A stretch of DNA of 64,000 bases from contig OZ244900.1 of NCBI GenBank assembly GCA_965221595.1, positions 3,596,001 through 3,660,000 of the forward strand. The letters are read 5' to 3'. Source of the stretch: JAAXGX01 sp965221595. GTDB taxonomy: Bacteria > Acidobacteriota > Vicinamibacteria > Vicinamibacterales > UBA8438. The translations under genes and the position numbers were made by a program. This document shows, piece by piece, positions 1 through 7,599 of the stretch. Every line of letters begins with the position of its first letter. Position 1 is the stretch's first letter. The notes below the pieces were generated by a model that did no database searches, was not told where the DNA came from, and was given only the letters and a program-made list of their open reading frames with translations.

Positions 1-9
1 GGGAGAAAC

Positions 10-24
10 TGAGATTCGATCTCA
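10..24. promoter_or_regulatory. Dyad operator candidate, upstream copy
   Basis: TGAGATTCGATCTCA is an inverted repeat of the form TGAGA-N5-TCTCA. It lies just upstream of the -35 box of the porin promoter, and a second site of the same form lies just past the predicted transcription start. A 15-mer with 7-1-7 symmetry recalls Fur-family boxes, but the regulator is not identified; that link is inference. Confidence 0.45.
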
Positions 25-32
25 ATCCGTTC

Positions 33-62
33 TTGACCGACCGATCCGGTCGGACATATAGT
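33..62 (+). promoter_or_regulatory. Sigma-70-like promoter for the porin operon
   Basis: TTGACC at 33-38 and TATAGT at 57-62 are separated by 18 bases, a good match to a housekeeping promoter. The start would be near base 69, giving a leader of about 195 bases before the porin ATG. Confidence 0.5.
37..53. promoter_or_regulatory. Inverted repeat inside the promoter spacer
   Basis: CCGACC and GGTCGG face each other across five bases, between the -35 and -10 boxes. A protein bound here would block RNA polymerase, so it may be a repressor site distinct from the TGAGA sites. No regulator is identified. Confidence 0.35.
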
Positions 63-75
63 TCCCCGTTGGAGT

Positions 76-90
76 TGAGATCAAGTCTCA
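76..90. promoter_or_regulatory. Dyad operator candidate, downstream copy
   Basis: TGAGATCAAGTCTCA repeats the TGAGA-N5-TCTCA form of the site at 10-24, with centres 66 bases apart. It falls at about +8 to +22 of the predicted transcript, a typical repressor position. A further half site, GGTCTCA, follows at about 96. Confidence 0.45.
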
Positions 91-112
91 ATACTGGTCT
101 CACCAAAGAAAA

Positions 113-143
113 GGCCCGCCGGTGGTGACGCACCGGACGGGCC
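113..143 (+). promoter_or_regulatory. Strong hairpin in the porin leader
   Basis: GGCCCG-CCGGTG pairs with CACCGG-A-CGGGCC around the loop GTGACG: twelve base pairs with one bulged A. No T-run follows, so it does not look like an intrinsic terminator. It may be a stabilising or regulatory 5' structure of the porin mRNA. Confidence 0.4.
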
Positions 144-264
144 GGCTGAACGCCCGGCCGCCGCACGCTGACTGCCTGCGCCAGGCGCCAGACGCGTTCA
201 ACGCTCCTCATTGTAGGAGTCGACGTCATGGCGCGCAACACCGGGCCATCACCCGGGAGGGGTC

Positions 265-1635
265 ATGCCGTCGATGTCCCGTTACGCGCTGTTCGTCTTC
301 ATGGTGCCCGTTCTCGCCAGCGCCGCGCCTGTCGGAGCCGTGCCGCAGGACGGTGGTTCGGGTCCCGCCGAGTCGGGGCCGGCCGCCGGGCTGGCACCGG
401 TCGCCGAGGGCAGCGGGGAATCGGAATCGGCCCTGGCACCGCCGCCGACGGGCGGTGAGCAGGCGACTGACATCGAGGAACTCGAGCGGCGCATCGAGCT
501 GCTCGCCGAGGAGGTCGAGCGGCTGCGCAGCGGCGAGCCCGAAATCGACCTGACCGACGACCGGACCCGCGCGCTCGGCCTCGCCCCGTCGGCGGCCGCC
601 GCCTACCGCTCCGGCACCGGCGTGTCGATCGCCGGCTACGGTGAGATGCTCTATGAGAACTTTGCGTCGGGCACGACCTCCCGATTCGACTACCTGAGAG
701 CCATCCTCTACGCAGGCTATCGCTTCAACGACAAGTTCCTCTTCAACTCCGAGATCGAGGTCGAGCATGCCAAAGAGATCTTCATGGAGTTCGCCTACGT
801 CGACTACCTCGCCACCGACAACTTCGGCCTCCGCGCCGGCCTGCTCATGATGCCCATGGGACTGGTCAACGAGTTCCACGAGCCGACCGTCTTCATGGGC
901 GCCGAGCGACCGGTCACCGAGCAGGTCATCATCCCGACGACCTGGCGCGAGAACGGCGGCGGCGTCTATTACGCCGGCGACACCGTGGCCGTCCGTGCCT
1001 ACGTCGTCAACGGACTCGACGGCGCCAGGTTCTCCGCGAGCGGCGTGCGCGGCGGGCGCCAGAAGGGCGGCCAAGCCAAGGCTACCGACATGGCCTTCAC
1101 CGGCCGCGTCGACATCACCCCCACCCCGGGCGTCTTCGTCGGCGCCAGCTTCTACACGGGCGGCTCCGGCCAGGGCGAGATTGTCGTCGACGAGATCCCG
1201 TACGGCATCCGCACCTCCATCTTCGACGTCCACGCCCAGGCCCAGGTCCGTGGCTTCGACATCCGCGGCCTTTTCGCGCAGGCCCACCTGGCCGACACCG
1301 CGCGCCTCAATCAGTTCCTCGGCCTGACCGGCTCGAGCGGCGTCGGCGAGACGCTGCGCGGCGGTTACGTGCAGTTCGGCTACGACGTTCTCTCGCAGGT
1401 CGATGCCGCCGGCGTCGGTCTCTCCCCCTACATCCGCTACGAGCGGGTCGACACACAGGCCGCCGTCGTTGCCGGCTTCACCCGCAGCCCGTCGCAGAAC
1501 AACGCCTACACGACCTTCGGCGTCGAACTCAAGCCGATCCCGAACATCGCCGTCAAGATCGACTACATGTGGGTCGACAACGCCGTCGAGAGCGGCGTCG
1601 ACCAGTTCAACGTCAACGTCGGCTACGCATTCTAG
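265..1635 (+). CDS. Outer-membrane porin-like beta-barrel protein
   Basis: A 456-residue secreted protein, probably an outer-membrane channel. Residues 1-25 look like a signal peptide, followed by a Pro/Gly/Ala-rich linker, a short coiled coil at about 69-89 (typical of trimeric porins), then a long stretch of alternating strands ending in Tyr-Ala-Phe. A terminal aromatic residue is the usual signal for barrel assembly. The start is the ATG preceded by GGGAGGGG. It lies 17 bases before the FMN-binding gene and shares its orientation, so it probably feeds the same function (metal or small-molecule uptake). The substrate cannot be read from sequence. Confidence 0.75.
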   Translation: MPSMSRYALFVFMVPVLASAAPVGAVPQDGGSGPAESGPAAGLAPVAEGSGESESALAPPPTGGEQATDIEELERRIELLAEEVERLRSGEPEIDLTDDRTRALGLAPSAAAAYRSGTGVSIAGYGEMLYENFASGTTSRFDYLRAILYAGYRFNDKFLFNSEIEVEHAKEIFMEFAYVDYLATDNFGLRAGLLMMPMGLVNEFHEPTVFMGAERPVTEQVIIPTTWRENGGGVYYAGDTVAVRAYVVNGLDGARFSASGVRGGRQKGGQAKATDMAFTGRVDITPTPGVFVGASFYTGGSGQGEIVVDEIPYGIRTSIFDVHAQAQVRGFDIRGLFAQAHLADTARLNQFLGLTGSSGVGETLRGGYVQFGYDVLSQVDAAGVGLSPYIRYERVDTQAAVVAGFTRSPSQNNAYTTFGVELKPIPNIAVKIDYMWVDNAVESGVDQFNVNVGYAF

Positions 1636-1652
1636 GGGGCATCGCAGCGGTC

Positions 1653-2228
1653 ATGAGGCACGGGATGCGCGGGACGATGGCGCGGCAGGCCGCGGCGGGC
1701 TTGCTGGCCGCGGGCGTGCTGGCTGTCGAGACGGCGTCGGCGCAGTCCGGCCTCGTGCGGCGCGAGGAAGCGCTCGCGGCTGTCTTCCCCGGCGCCACGA
1801 TCGCCGCCGACCGCGTCTATCTGACGGCAACCCAGGCGCGGCGCATTGCCGAGCTGTCCGGCGACGATCTGCACACGCAGATCTACGCCCGCTACGTGGC
1901 CCGGCGCGACGGCGTCGTCGTCGGCCGGGCGTACGTCGACACCCACGTCGTCCGAACCAAGCGCGAGAGCCTGCTCATCTCGCTGGACGCGCACGGCCGC
2001 GTGCGGCGCATCGACGTGACCGCGTTCCTCGAGCCCGCCGAGTACCTGCCGCCGGTGCGGTGGATCGAGCAGTACCACGAGCGGTCGCTGAGCGACGATC
2101 TCGCGATCATGCGGGCCATCCGCCCCATCGCCGGAGCCACGTTGACGACCCGGGCCGTCAACGCCGCAGTGCGCCGGGTGCTGGCGCTCGACCAGGTGCT
2201 GAAGGGCGACGGCTGGCCTGCCCTATGA
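1653..2228 (+). CDS. Secreted FMN-binding domain protein
   Basis: A 191-residue exported protein with an N-terminal signal segment (about 1-30) and a C-terminal FMN-binding domain of the NqrC/RnfG type. The GATLTT sequence at 161-166 matches the Thr motif to which ApbE attaches FMN covalently. Its stop overlaps the start of the DUF4405 gene in ATGA, and that gene overlaps apbE in the same way. The three-gene order (flavin carrier, membrane haem protein, flavin transferase) is that of extracytosolic flavin electron-transfer systems. The start chosen is the ATG after the porin stop; an ATG twelve bases later is also possible. Confidence 0.8.
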   Translation: MRHGMRGTMARQAAAGLLAAGVLAVETASAQSGLVRREEALAAVFPGATIAADRVYLTATQARRIAELSGDDLHTQIYARYVARRDGVVVGRAYVDTHVVRTKRESLLISLDAHGRVRRIDVTAFLEPAEYLPPVRWIEQYHERSLSDDLAIMRAIRPIAGATLTTRAVNAAVRRVLALDQVLKGDGWPAL

Positions 2229-2713
2229 CCTGGTGGGAGCGCCGCGGTTTCAACGCGTCCTGCGTCGTGGTCGGCGCGACCGGCTTCGCGTACTGGTACA
2301 TGAAGTACGTCCTCGTCACGGACGACCCGTTCGCGATCATCAACCACCCCTGGCAGCCGGCGATGCTGTCGATCCACCTGGTGGCGGCGACGCCGTTCGT
2401 CGCGTTCTTCGGCATGCTGTTCCGGTCGCATTCGTTCGGGAAGATCCGCTCGGCGCAACCGGCTAACCGGCGGAGCGGATGGACATCGCTGCTCGGCTTC
2501 GCCGCAATGGCCCTCAGCGGCTACTTCATCCAGGTGACGTCGTCGCCCGCGCTCATCACCGCCTGGATCTGGATCCACGTAGCCACCGGCACCCTGTTCG
2601 TCATCGGCTACGGCGTCCATCTCGTCAACCGCTGGCGGATCGGGAAGCGCCCTGCCCGGCGGGTTGCCCCGACACCGGCCGCGTTGCCCGGAGCGGCGCG
2701 CCTCGCGCCATGA
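2225..2713 (+). CDS. DUF4405-type membrane protein, probable b-haem electron carrier
   Basis: A 162-residue integral membrane protein with about four hydrophobic helices (roughly 12-30, 46-66, 88-104, 113-134). His41, His51, His118 and His132 lie in or at the ends of helices, as expected for bis-His haem b ligation in the cytochrome-b-like DUF4405 family. It probably passes electrons across the membrane to the flavinylated partner upstream. Both gene ends overlap neighbours by four bases, so translation is likely coupled. Family assignment is by motif and context; haem binding is inferred. Confidence 0.7.
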   Translation: MTWWERRGFNASCVVVGATGFAYWYMKYVLVTDDPFAIINHPWQPAMLSIHLVAATPFVAFFGMLFRSHSFGKIRSAQPANRRSGWTSLLGFAAMALSGYFIQVTSSPALITAWIWIHVATGTLFVIGYGVHLVNRWRIGKRPARRVAPTPAALPGAARLAP

Positions 2714-3723
2714 AGGCGGTCGCCGCGGTCGCCAGCGTGTTCTGCCTTGCCGCGTTCGCGCAGCCGGCCGCTCCCGTGCGCGTCGAGCGCACGGTCTTCC
2801 TTATGGGCACCGCGGCCACCCTGGTCGCCGAGGCTTTCGACCGCGCAACCGGACTCGAGTACCTGGAGCGGATGGTGCGCATCATGGAAGCCACCGAGGC
2901 GGAGCTCAGCACCTGGCGGGACGACACCGGCCTGAGCCGGCTGAACCGCCAGCCGCTCGGCGTGCCCCGTGCGGTGTCGCCGTCCGTGTGCGGCCTGCTC
3001 GACCGCCTCGCGGCGTGGCAGCAGGCTACCGCCGGCGCCTTCGATCCGGCCGTGGGGCGCCTCGTAGAAGCGTGGGGACTGCGCGCGATCGGCCGCCGCC
3101 CCGGCACCGCGGCACTCGCGAGCGCTAGGGCGCGCACCGGCCTGCAGCACCTGACGATCGATGCCGCCGCGTGCACGGTTGTCCGGCGCGCCGACGTCAC
3201 GCTCGACGCCGGCGCATTCGGCAAGGGCGAGGCGCTCGACCGCGTGCGCGACGGCCTGGGCGGCCGGCGCGGCGCCTGGCTCATCGATTTCGGCGGACAG
3301 GTAGCGGTCGCGGGCGAACGGTCCGCCGGCGCCTGGCCGGTGGCCATTGCACACCCGGAGCGGCGCGCGGTGCCCGTCGCCGAGCTGCGGCTCGCCGCGG
3401 GCTCGCTGGCCACCAGCGGCGGCTCGGAGCGGAACCTCACGCTCGACGGCGGTGAGGGCATCGGCCACGTCCTCGATCCGCGCACCGGCGCGCCGGTCGG
3501 TCGACGCGGCTCGGTCGTGGTCTGGCATCGGGACGCCTTCGCGGCCGACGTCCTGTCCACGGCGCTCCACGTGATGGGACCCGACGGCGGGCTGCCCTGG
3601 GCCGCAGAGCGCGGCATCGCGGCCTGCTTCGTGCTGCCGGGCGCTGCGCCCGACGAGGTTGCGTTCCGGGCGACGCCGGCCTTCGAGAGACGCTTCGCGT
3701 TGCCGGCACCGGCGGGGCGATAG
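2710..3723 (+). CDS. apbE: FAD:protein FMN transferase
   Basis: Transfers FMN from FAD onto a Thr of a target protein on the outer face of the membrane. The 337-residue product has a signal segment (1-20), a nucleotide-binding middle with DAGAFGKGEALDR, and the family's C-terminal HVLDPRTG motif. It is the last gene of the porin / FMN-binding / DUF4405 operon and overlaps the preceding stop (ATGA). The FMN-binding protein encoded two genes upstream is its obvious substrate. Confidence 0.9.
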   Translation: MKAVAAVASVFCLAAFAQPAAPVRVERTVFLMGTAATLVAEAFDRATGLEYLERMVRIMEATEAELSTWRDDTGLSRLNRQPLGVPRAVSPSVCGLLDRLAAWQQATAGAFDPAVGRLVEAWGLRAIGRRPGTAALASARARTGLQHLTIDAAACTVVRRADVTLDAGAFGKGEALDRVRDGLGGRRGAWLIDFGGQVAVAGERSAGAWPVAIAHPERRAVPVAELRLAAGSLATSGGSERNLTLDGGEGIGHVLDPRTGAPVGRRGSVVVWHRDAFAADVLSTALHVMGPDGGLPWAAERGIAACFVLPGAAPDEVAFRATPAFERRFALPAPAGR

Positions 3724-3753
3724 CCGCGTCGCACGGCGCCTGCGCCGCGCGGC

Positions 3754-4623
3754 TCAGGCGCCAGGACCAGGCTGCGGGGCCGCCAGTTTCGCACTCAGCC
3801 GGCCCAGCTCGACGCTGCGCCGGTACGCGGCCAGGACGGCCTTCGAGATGACCGTGCGGAACGCACCCTTTTCGAGCTGGTACAACGCGTCGGCACTGGT
3901 CCCACCGGGCGACGTGACGAGGTTGCGCATCTCAGCGGGATGCACCGTCGACCGCTCGGCGAAGTGCGCCGATCCGCGGATGGTCTGCACGACGAGCCCA
4001 CGCGCATCGGCGCGCGAAAACCCCAGGTGCACGGCGGCGTCGATGAGCGCCTCCATCAGCAGGAAAACGTAGGCCGGCCCGGTGCCGCTGATGGCGGTGG
4101 CCATGTCGAGGAAGTGCTCGTCGTCGACATGGAGCTCATGCCCGAGCGCCGCGACCACCGCCCGCGCCTGCTCGCGCTGCGCTGACGACACCTCCGCGGT
4201 GGCTGTCCACACCGTCATCCCTTCGCCGACCTGCGCCGGCGTGTTCGGCATGGTCCGCACGATGGCGCGATGTTGCGTCCCGGCCTCGATCGACGCGATG
4301 GTGGTGCCCGCCACGATGGACAGCACCAGCGCGTCCGGCCGGACCTGGCCGCCGATGTCGGCAAACACGGCCGGCAGCACCTGGGGCTTGACGGCCAGAA
4401 CGACCACCGCGCCCTGCCGCGCAGCGGCACCGTTGTCGCGGGTGGTCCGTATCCCCAACCGGCCGCGCAGCTCGTCGAGCCGCTCGCCGTGCTTGTCGCT
4501 GGCCGTGATGTGTTGGGGGCTGAGCTGATGACGCGAGAGCAGGCCGCCGATCATCGCCTCGGCCATCGCCCCCGCGCCGATGAATGCCAGCTCCAGGTTC
4601 TCGAGTGCGTGCGTATTCGTCAC
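3754..4623 (-). CDS. proC: Pyrroline-5-carboxylate reductase
   Basis: Last step of proline synthesis, reducing pyrroline-5-carboxylate with NAD(P)H. The 289-residue protein has the Rossmann motif GAGAMAEAMIGG near the N-terminus, the TMPNTPAQVGEG stretch, and the dimerisation helices with SGTGPAYVFLLMEAL and the TSPGGTSADAL loop. The length is slightly above the usual 270. It is convergent with apbE and divergent from the DUF457 gene. Confidence 0.95.
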   Translation of the reverse strand: MTNTHALENLELAFIGAGAMAEAMIGGLLSRHQLSPQHITASDKHGERLDELRGRLGIRTTRDNGAAARQGAVVVLAVKPQVLPAVFADIGGQVRPDALVLSIVAGTTIASIEAGTQHRAIVRTMPNTPAQVGEGMTVWTATAEVSSAQREQARAVVAALGHELHVDDEHFLDMATAISGTGPAYVFLLMEALIDAAVHLGFSRADARGLVVQTIRGSAHFAERSTVHPAEMRNLVTSPGGTSADALYQLEKGAFRTVISKAVLAAYRRSVELGRLSAKLAAPQPGPGA

Positions 4624-4664
4624 GGTGTCCCTTGTCTGGCCGCCGCGGAACGGCCGGCCGTGGG

Positions 4665-4670
4665 TATTCT
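4665..4670 (+). promoter_or_regulatory. -10 box (TATTCT) for a probable leaderless transcript
   Basis: TATTCT ends six bases before the GTG at 4677, so the transcript would begin at or next to the start codon. One of several such cases in this window. Confidence 0.4.
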
Positions 4671-4676
4671 AGTGCG

Positions 4677-5783
4677 GTGGACCCGATTGCCCATACGCTC
4701 GTGGGGGCCAGCCTCGCCCGGACGCCGCTCGGGCGGCTCACGGCACTGGCCACGCCGACGCTCATCCTGGGAGCCAACGCGCCCGACATCGACGCGGTCA
4801 CCATGTTCATCGACCGCGATCTGTCCCTGGGTTTTCGCCGCGGCTGGACGCACGGCGCGCTGGCGCTCGTGGTGCTGCCGCTGCTGCTGACGGGGCTCAT
4901 CTGCCTGCTCGACCGCGGCAGCGCGCGCATCCGCGGGCGGCCGCCCCGCGCGCGGCCGGGCCCGCTGTTGGCCCTGGCGTACCTCGGAGTCGCCTCCCAC
5001 CCCGCGCTCGACTGGCTGAACACCTACGGTGTCCGCTTCCTGATGCCGTTCGACGGGCGCTGGTTCTACGGCGATGCGCTGTTCATCGGCGACCCGTGGA
5101 TCTGGCTGCTCGCGGGCGCGGGCGTGGTGGCCGGCGCGGCGCGGTCGCGGGCCGGCACCGCGGGCTGGCTGGCCCTCGGGGCGACCCTGACCACGCTCAT
5201 CGTGGTCGTCGGGAACGCGCCGCTCCCGGTGATTCTGCTGTGGCTGGCGGGCCTCGTCGCGCTGGCCGCGCTGCAGGCGCGCGACCTCTCGCCGCGACAG
5301 ACGGGCCGGCTGGCGACCGCCTGCCTCGCCGCCGCCGCCGTGTACATGTCCGCAATGGCGGGTGCGTCGCGGCTGGCCGTGCTGCAGGTGGCCGACTGGC
5401 TGGAGGCGCGCGGCGCCCCGTTCGTCGACATCATGGCCGGCCCGTTGCCGACCAACCCGTTCGTCCGTGACGTGGTCGTGGCCGATGCGGACCACTACCA
5501 CTTCCTCGAACTCGACTGGCTCCGCGCCGATCCGATCCGCGTGGGTAGCCCGGCGCTGCGGCGCGGGCGGGGCGATCCGATCGTGGCCGCCGCGCTGCGC
5601 GCGCCGCACGTGCAGGGGATTCGCACGTGGCTGCGCTATCCGGTGTACACGGTCGAGGAGCTGCGCGACGGCTACCGCGTCACCATCCGCGACGTGCGCT
5701 ATACACGCCGGAGGGGGCCCCGCTTCCCGGACATCGCGGTCGAGCTCGACCGCACGCTCCGGCCGCGGCCGCCCGCGTCGTGA
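4677..5783 (+). CDS. DUF457-family membrane-bound metal-dependent hydrolase
   Basis: A 368-residue membrane protein. The N-terminus has DPIAHTLVGASLAR, then a DIDAV segment and RGWTHGALALVVLP, the His/Asp pattern of the YdjM/LexA-regulated DUF457 family, with SHPALDWLNTYG further on. At least six hydrophobic helices follow. The last 110 residues are soluble. The substrate is unknown; the family is named for its putative metal site. The start is the GTG at Val-Asp-Pro-Ile, because no upstream in-frame codon fits and a TATTCT box ends six bases earlier. Confidence 0.75.
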   Translation: MDPIAHTLVGASLARTPLGRLTALATPTLILGANAPDIDAVTMFIDRDLSLGFRRGWTHGALALVVLPLLLTGLICLLDRGSARIRGRPPRARPGPLLALAYLGVASHPALDWLNTYGVRFLMPFDGRWFYGDALFIGDPWIWLLAGAGVVAGAARSRAGTAGWLALGATLTTLIVVVGNAPLPVILLWLAGLVALAALQARDLSPRQTGRLATACLAAAAVYMSAMAGASRLAVLQVADWLEARGAPFVDIMAGPLPTNPFVRDVVVADADHYHFLELDWLRADPIRVGSPALRRGRGDPIVAAALRAPHVQGIRTWLRYPVYTVEELRDGYRVTIRDVRYTRRRGPRFPDIAVELDRTLRPRPPAS

Positions 5784-5838
5784 GCGCTCGGCCCCTCCAG
5801 GTGCGACGCCGGGAGTTCGGGGCGCAGCCCGTCCTGAA

Positions 5839-6330
5839 TTAGTCCAGCTCCCTGGGTCGCCACAGGCCGACGAGCCGGCCGGGGGTGACCGCGCGCAGCT
5901 CGGCCCACTCGGCGAGGGGCAGCTCGATCTGCGCCAGCGCTGCCGTCGGCAGCGCCTCCGCACGCCCGCCGAGGCGGACCACGAGCTCCTCGAGCCCCGG
6001 GTTGTGGCCCACTACGAGCACCCGCGACGCCTCGCCGCCCCGACTCCGGACGACATCGACAATCGCCTCGGGTTCGGCCAGGTAGAGCTGGCGATCCAGC
6101 TCCACCCGGCCGCGGTATCCGGACCTGTCCGCCACCTGGACGGCCGTGCTGCGCGCGCGCGCGGCCGTCGAGCTGATCATCAGCTCCGGCGTCAGCCCGC
6201 GCCGGCGCAGGAACAGCCCGACGCGGGGCGCGTCCCGGTTGCCGCGCTTGTTGAGCGGCCGATCGTGGTCGGCAAGGCCCGGATACTGCCAGCTCGACTT
6301 GGCATGGCGCAGAATCAGCAGCGTCTTCAT
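5839..6330 (-). CDS. sixA: SixA-type phosphohistidine phosphatase
   Basis: A 163-residue histidine-phosphatase-superfamily protein that removes phosphate from phosphohistidine in signalling proteins. The RHAKSSW motif lies at residues 8-14 (His9 the phospho-acceptor), with DHDRPLNKRGNRDAP after it and a second catalytic His in VVGHNPG. It is convergent with the DUF457 gene. E. coli SixA acts on ArcB and PtsI-type relays; the local target is unknown. Confidence 0.85.
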   Translation of the reverse strand: MKTLLILRHAKSSWQYPGLADHDRPLNKRGNRDAPRVGLFLRRRGLTPELMISSTAARARSTAVQVADRSGYRGRVELDRQLYLAEPEAIVDVVRSRGGEASRVLVVGHNPGLEELVVRLGGRAEALPTAALAQIELPLAEWAELRAVTPGRLVGLWRPRELD

Positions 6331-6340
6331 GGTACGTTCG

Positions 6341-6394
6341 CGGGCACTAGTTGCCGACGGCAGGAATCGGGCACTAGTTGCCGACGGCAGGAAT
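6341..6394. repeat. Perfect 27-bp tandem duplication
   Basis: Two identical 27-base units (6341-6367 and 6368-6394) lie head to tail between sixA and yggT. Each begins CGGGCACTAGTTGCCG and contains the rare tetramer CTAG. The absence of any mismatch suggests a recent duplication. The function is unknown; it precedes the yggT promoter. Confidence 0.8.
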
Positions 6395-6423
6395 TATGTC
6401 GCGCGGCGGCCGAGAGGAACCTT

Positions 6424-6429
6424 TAGAAT
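6424..6429 (+). promoter_or_regulatory. -10 box (TAGAAT) for a probable leaderless transcript
   Basis: TAGAAT ends six bases before the GTG start of yggT. No ribosome binding site fits between them. Confidence 0.4.
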
Positions 6430-6435
6430 GAACGC

Positions 6436-6693
6436 GTGCCGCTCATCGCGCTGCTCATCCAGTTGCTCGATCTCTACTCGCTCGTCGTGCTTGGCGCCGT
6501 CGTGATCTCCTGGCTGCAACTGCCGCCGTCGAATCCCGTGGCGACATTCCTGCATGCGTCGACGGAACCGCTGCTGGCGCCCATCCGCAGGGTGCTGCCG
6601 GACATGGGTGGACTCGACCTCTCGCCGCTGGTTCTCCTGTTCGGTCTCCGCATGTTGCGCGGCCTGCTGCTCGCGGGCGCTCTGAGTGCTTGA
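6436..6693 (+). CDS. YggT-family membrane protein
   Basis: An 85-residue protein with two hydrophobic helices (about 4-26 and 60-82). Between them lies the conserved loop that contains TEPLLAPIRRVLPDMGGLDL, the YggT family signature. Family members sit in cell envelopes, often near division or osmotic-stress genes, and lack a settled function. This is a single-repeat form, whereas E. coli YggT has two. The start is GTG. Confidence 0.85.
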   Translation: MPLIALLIQLLDLYSLVVLGAVVISWLQLPPSNPVATFLHASTEPLLAPIRRVLPDMGGLDLSPLVLLFGLRMLRGLLLAGALSA

Positions 6694-6810
6694 ATGTCGG
6701 TATGATGCGCACGAGACTACGCAGTGCAACCGCGCGGACTCCTGCAGGGTTCGCCGGGCGTCAGGCGGAGCCGCGCGGCGAAGATTGGCGGTTCTGGCTG
6801 TGAGGTGGCC

Positions 6811-7596
6811 ATGTTCAGGCTCTTGGCGGTGACTGTGCTCGTCGCGGCGACGGTGGCAGCCGCCGGCGCGCAGGAAGCCGAGAATCCGTTCACCGCCGGC
6901 CCCGACCGGCGTATGGGCGAAACCAGCTTCCGAGTGCACTGCACGTTGTGCCATGGCTACGACGCAAGGGGCGGCGGGGAAACCAACGGCCCCGACCTCA
7001 CGACCGGGCGGTTCCGGCGTACCAGCACCCTGGCGGGACTCTTCGACGTGATCCGCAACGGCGTCCCGGGCACCGCCATGCTCGGAATCAACCCTGACGT
7101 GGCGGATCGCGTAGTCTGGCAGATCATCACCTACCTCGACTCGCTGACCCCGAACCCCACGGATGCGGAGCTGCCGGGCGACGTGGGCGCCGGACGCGCC
7201 CTGTTCGCCGGCAAGGGCAACTGCGCGACCTGTCACATGGTGGACGGCACCGGCGGGCGGCTGGGCCCGGATCTTTCCCGGATCGGGGAGCGGCGTGATC
7301 CCGACGAGCTGCGGGCCGACCTGCTGGATCCGGGCGCGGAGGTAGCGCCGCGCTGGTGGACGATGACCGTCACGCGCCCTGACGGCTCGGTCGTCGAAGG
7401 GCTCAGAATGAGCGAGGACACCTTCACGCTGCGCCTGATCGACGCCGACGAGCAGTTGTGGTCGTTCTCCAAAGGTGCGCTGCAGTCGTTCGAACGCGTC
7501 CGCACGTCCTCGATGCCGGGCGCCGGCGGCACGCTCACGGACGCCGAGGTGGACGACCTGATCGCGTACCTGTTCTCGCTGCGGAAGGAGAGCTGA
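6811..7596 (+). CDS. Di-haem c-type cytochrome, partner of the PQQ dehydrogenase
   Basis: A 261-residue periplasmic cytochrome with a signal peptide (1-20) and two haem c sites: CTLCH at 44-48 and CATCH at 138-142. The C-terminal part resembles the cytochrome domains that accompany or are fused to quinoprotein dehydrogenases. The start is the ATG after a GAGG, not the earlier in-frame codon at 6724. It lies three bases before the PQQ dehydrogenase, so it is the likely electron acceptor of that enzyme. Confidence 0.85.
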   Translation: MFRLLAVTVLVAATVAAAGAQEAENPFTAGPDRRMGETSFRVHCTLCHGYDARGGGETNGPDLTTGRFRRTSTLAGLFDVIRNGVPGTAMLGINPDVADRVVWQIITYLDSLTPNPTDAELPGDVGAGRALFAGKGNCATCHMVDGTGGRLGPDLSRIGERRDPDELRADLLDPGAEVAPRWWTMTVTRPDGSVVEGLRMSEDTFTLRLIDADEQLWSFSKGALQSFERVRTSSMPGAGGTLTDAEVDDLIAYLFSLRKES

Positions 7597-7599
7597 CTC

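Noticed and set aside
226..1287. Minus-strand 353-residue ORF opposite the porin
   Set aside because: Asp/Gly/Val-rich shadow with no domain or start signal, typical of GC-rich DNA.
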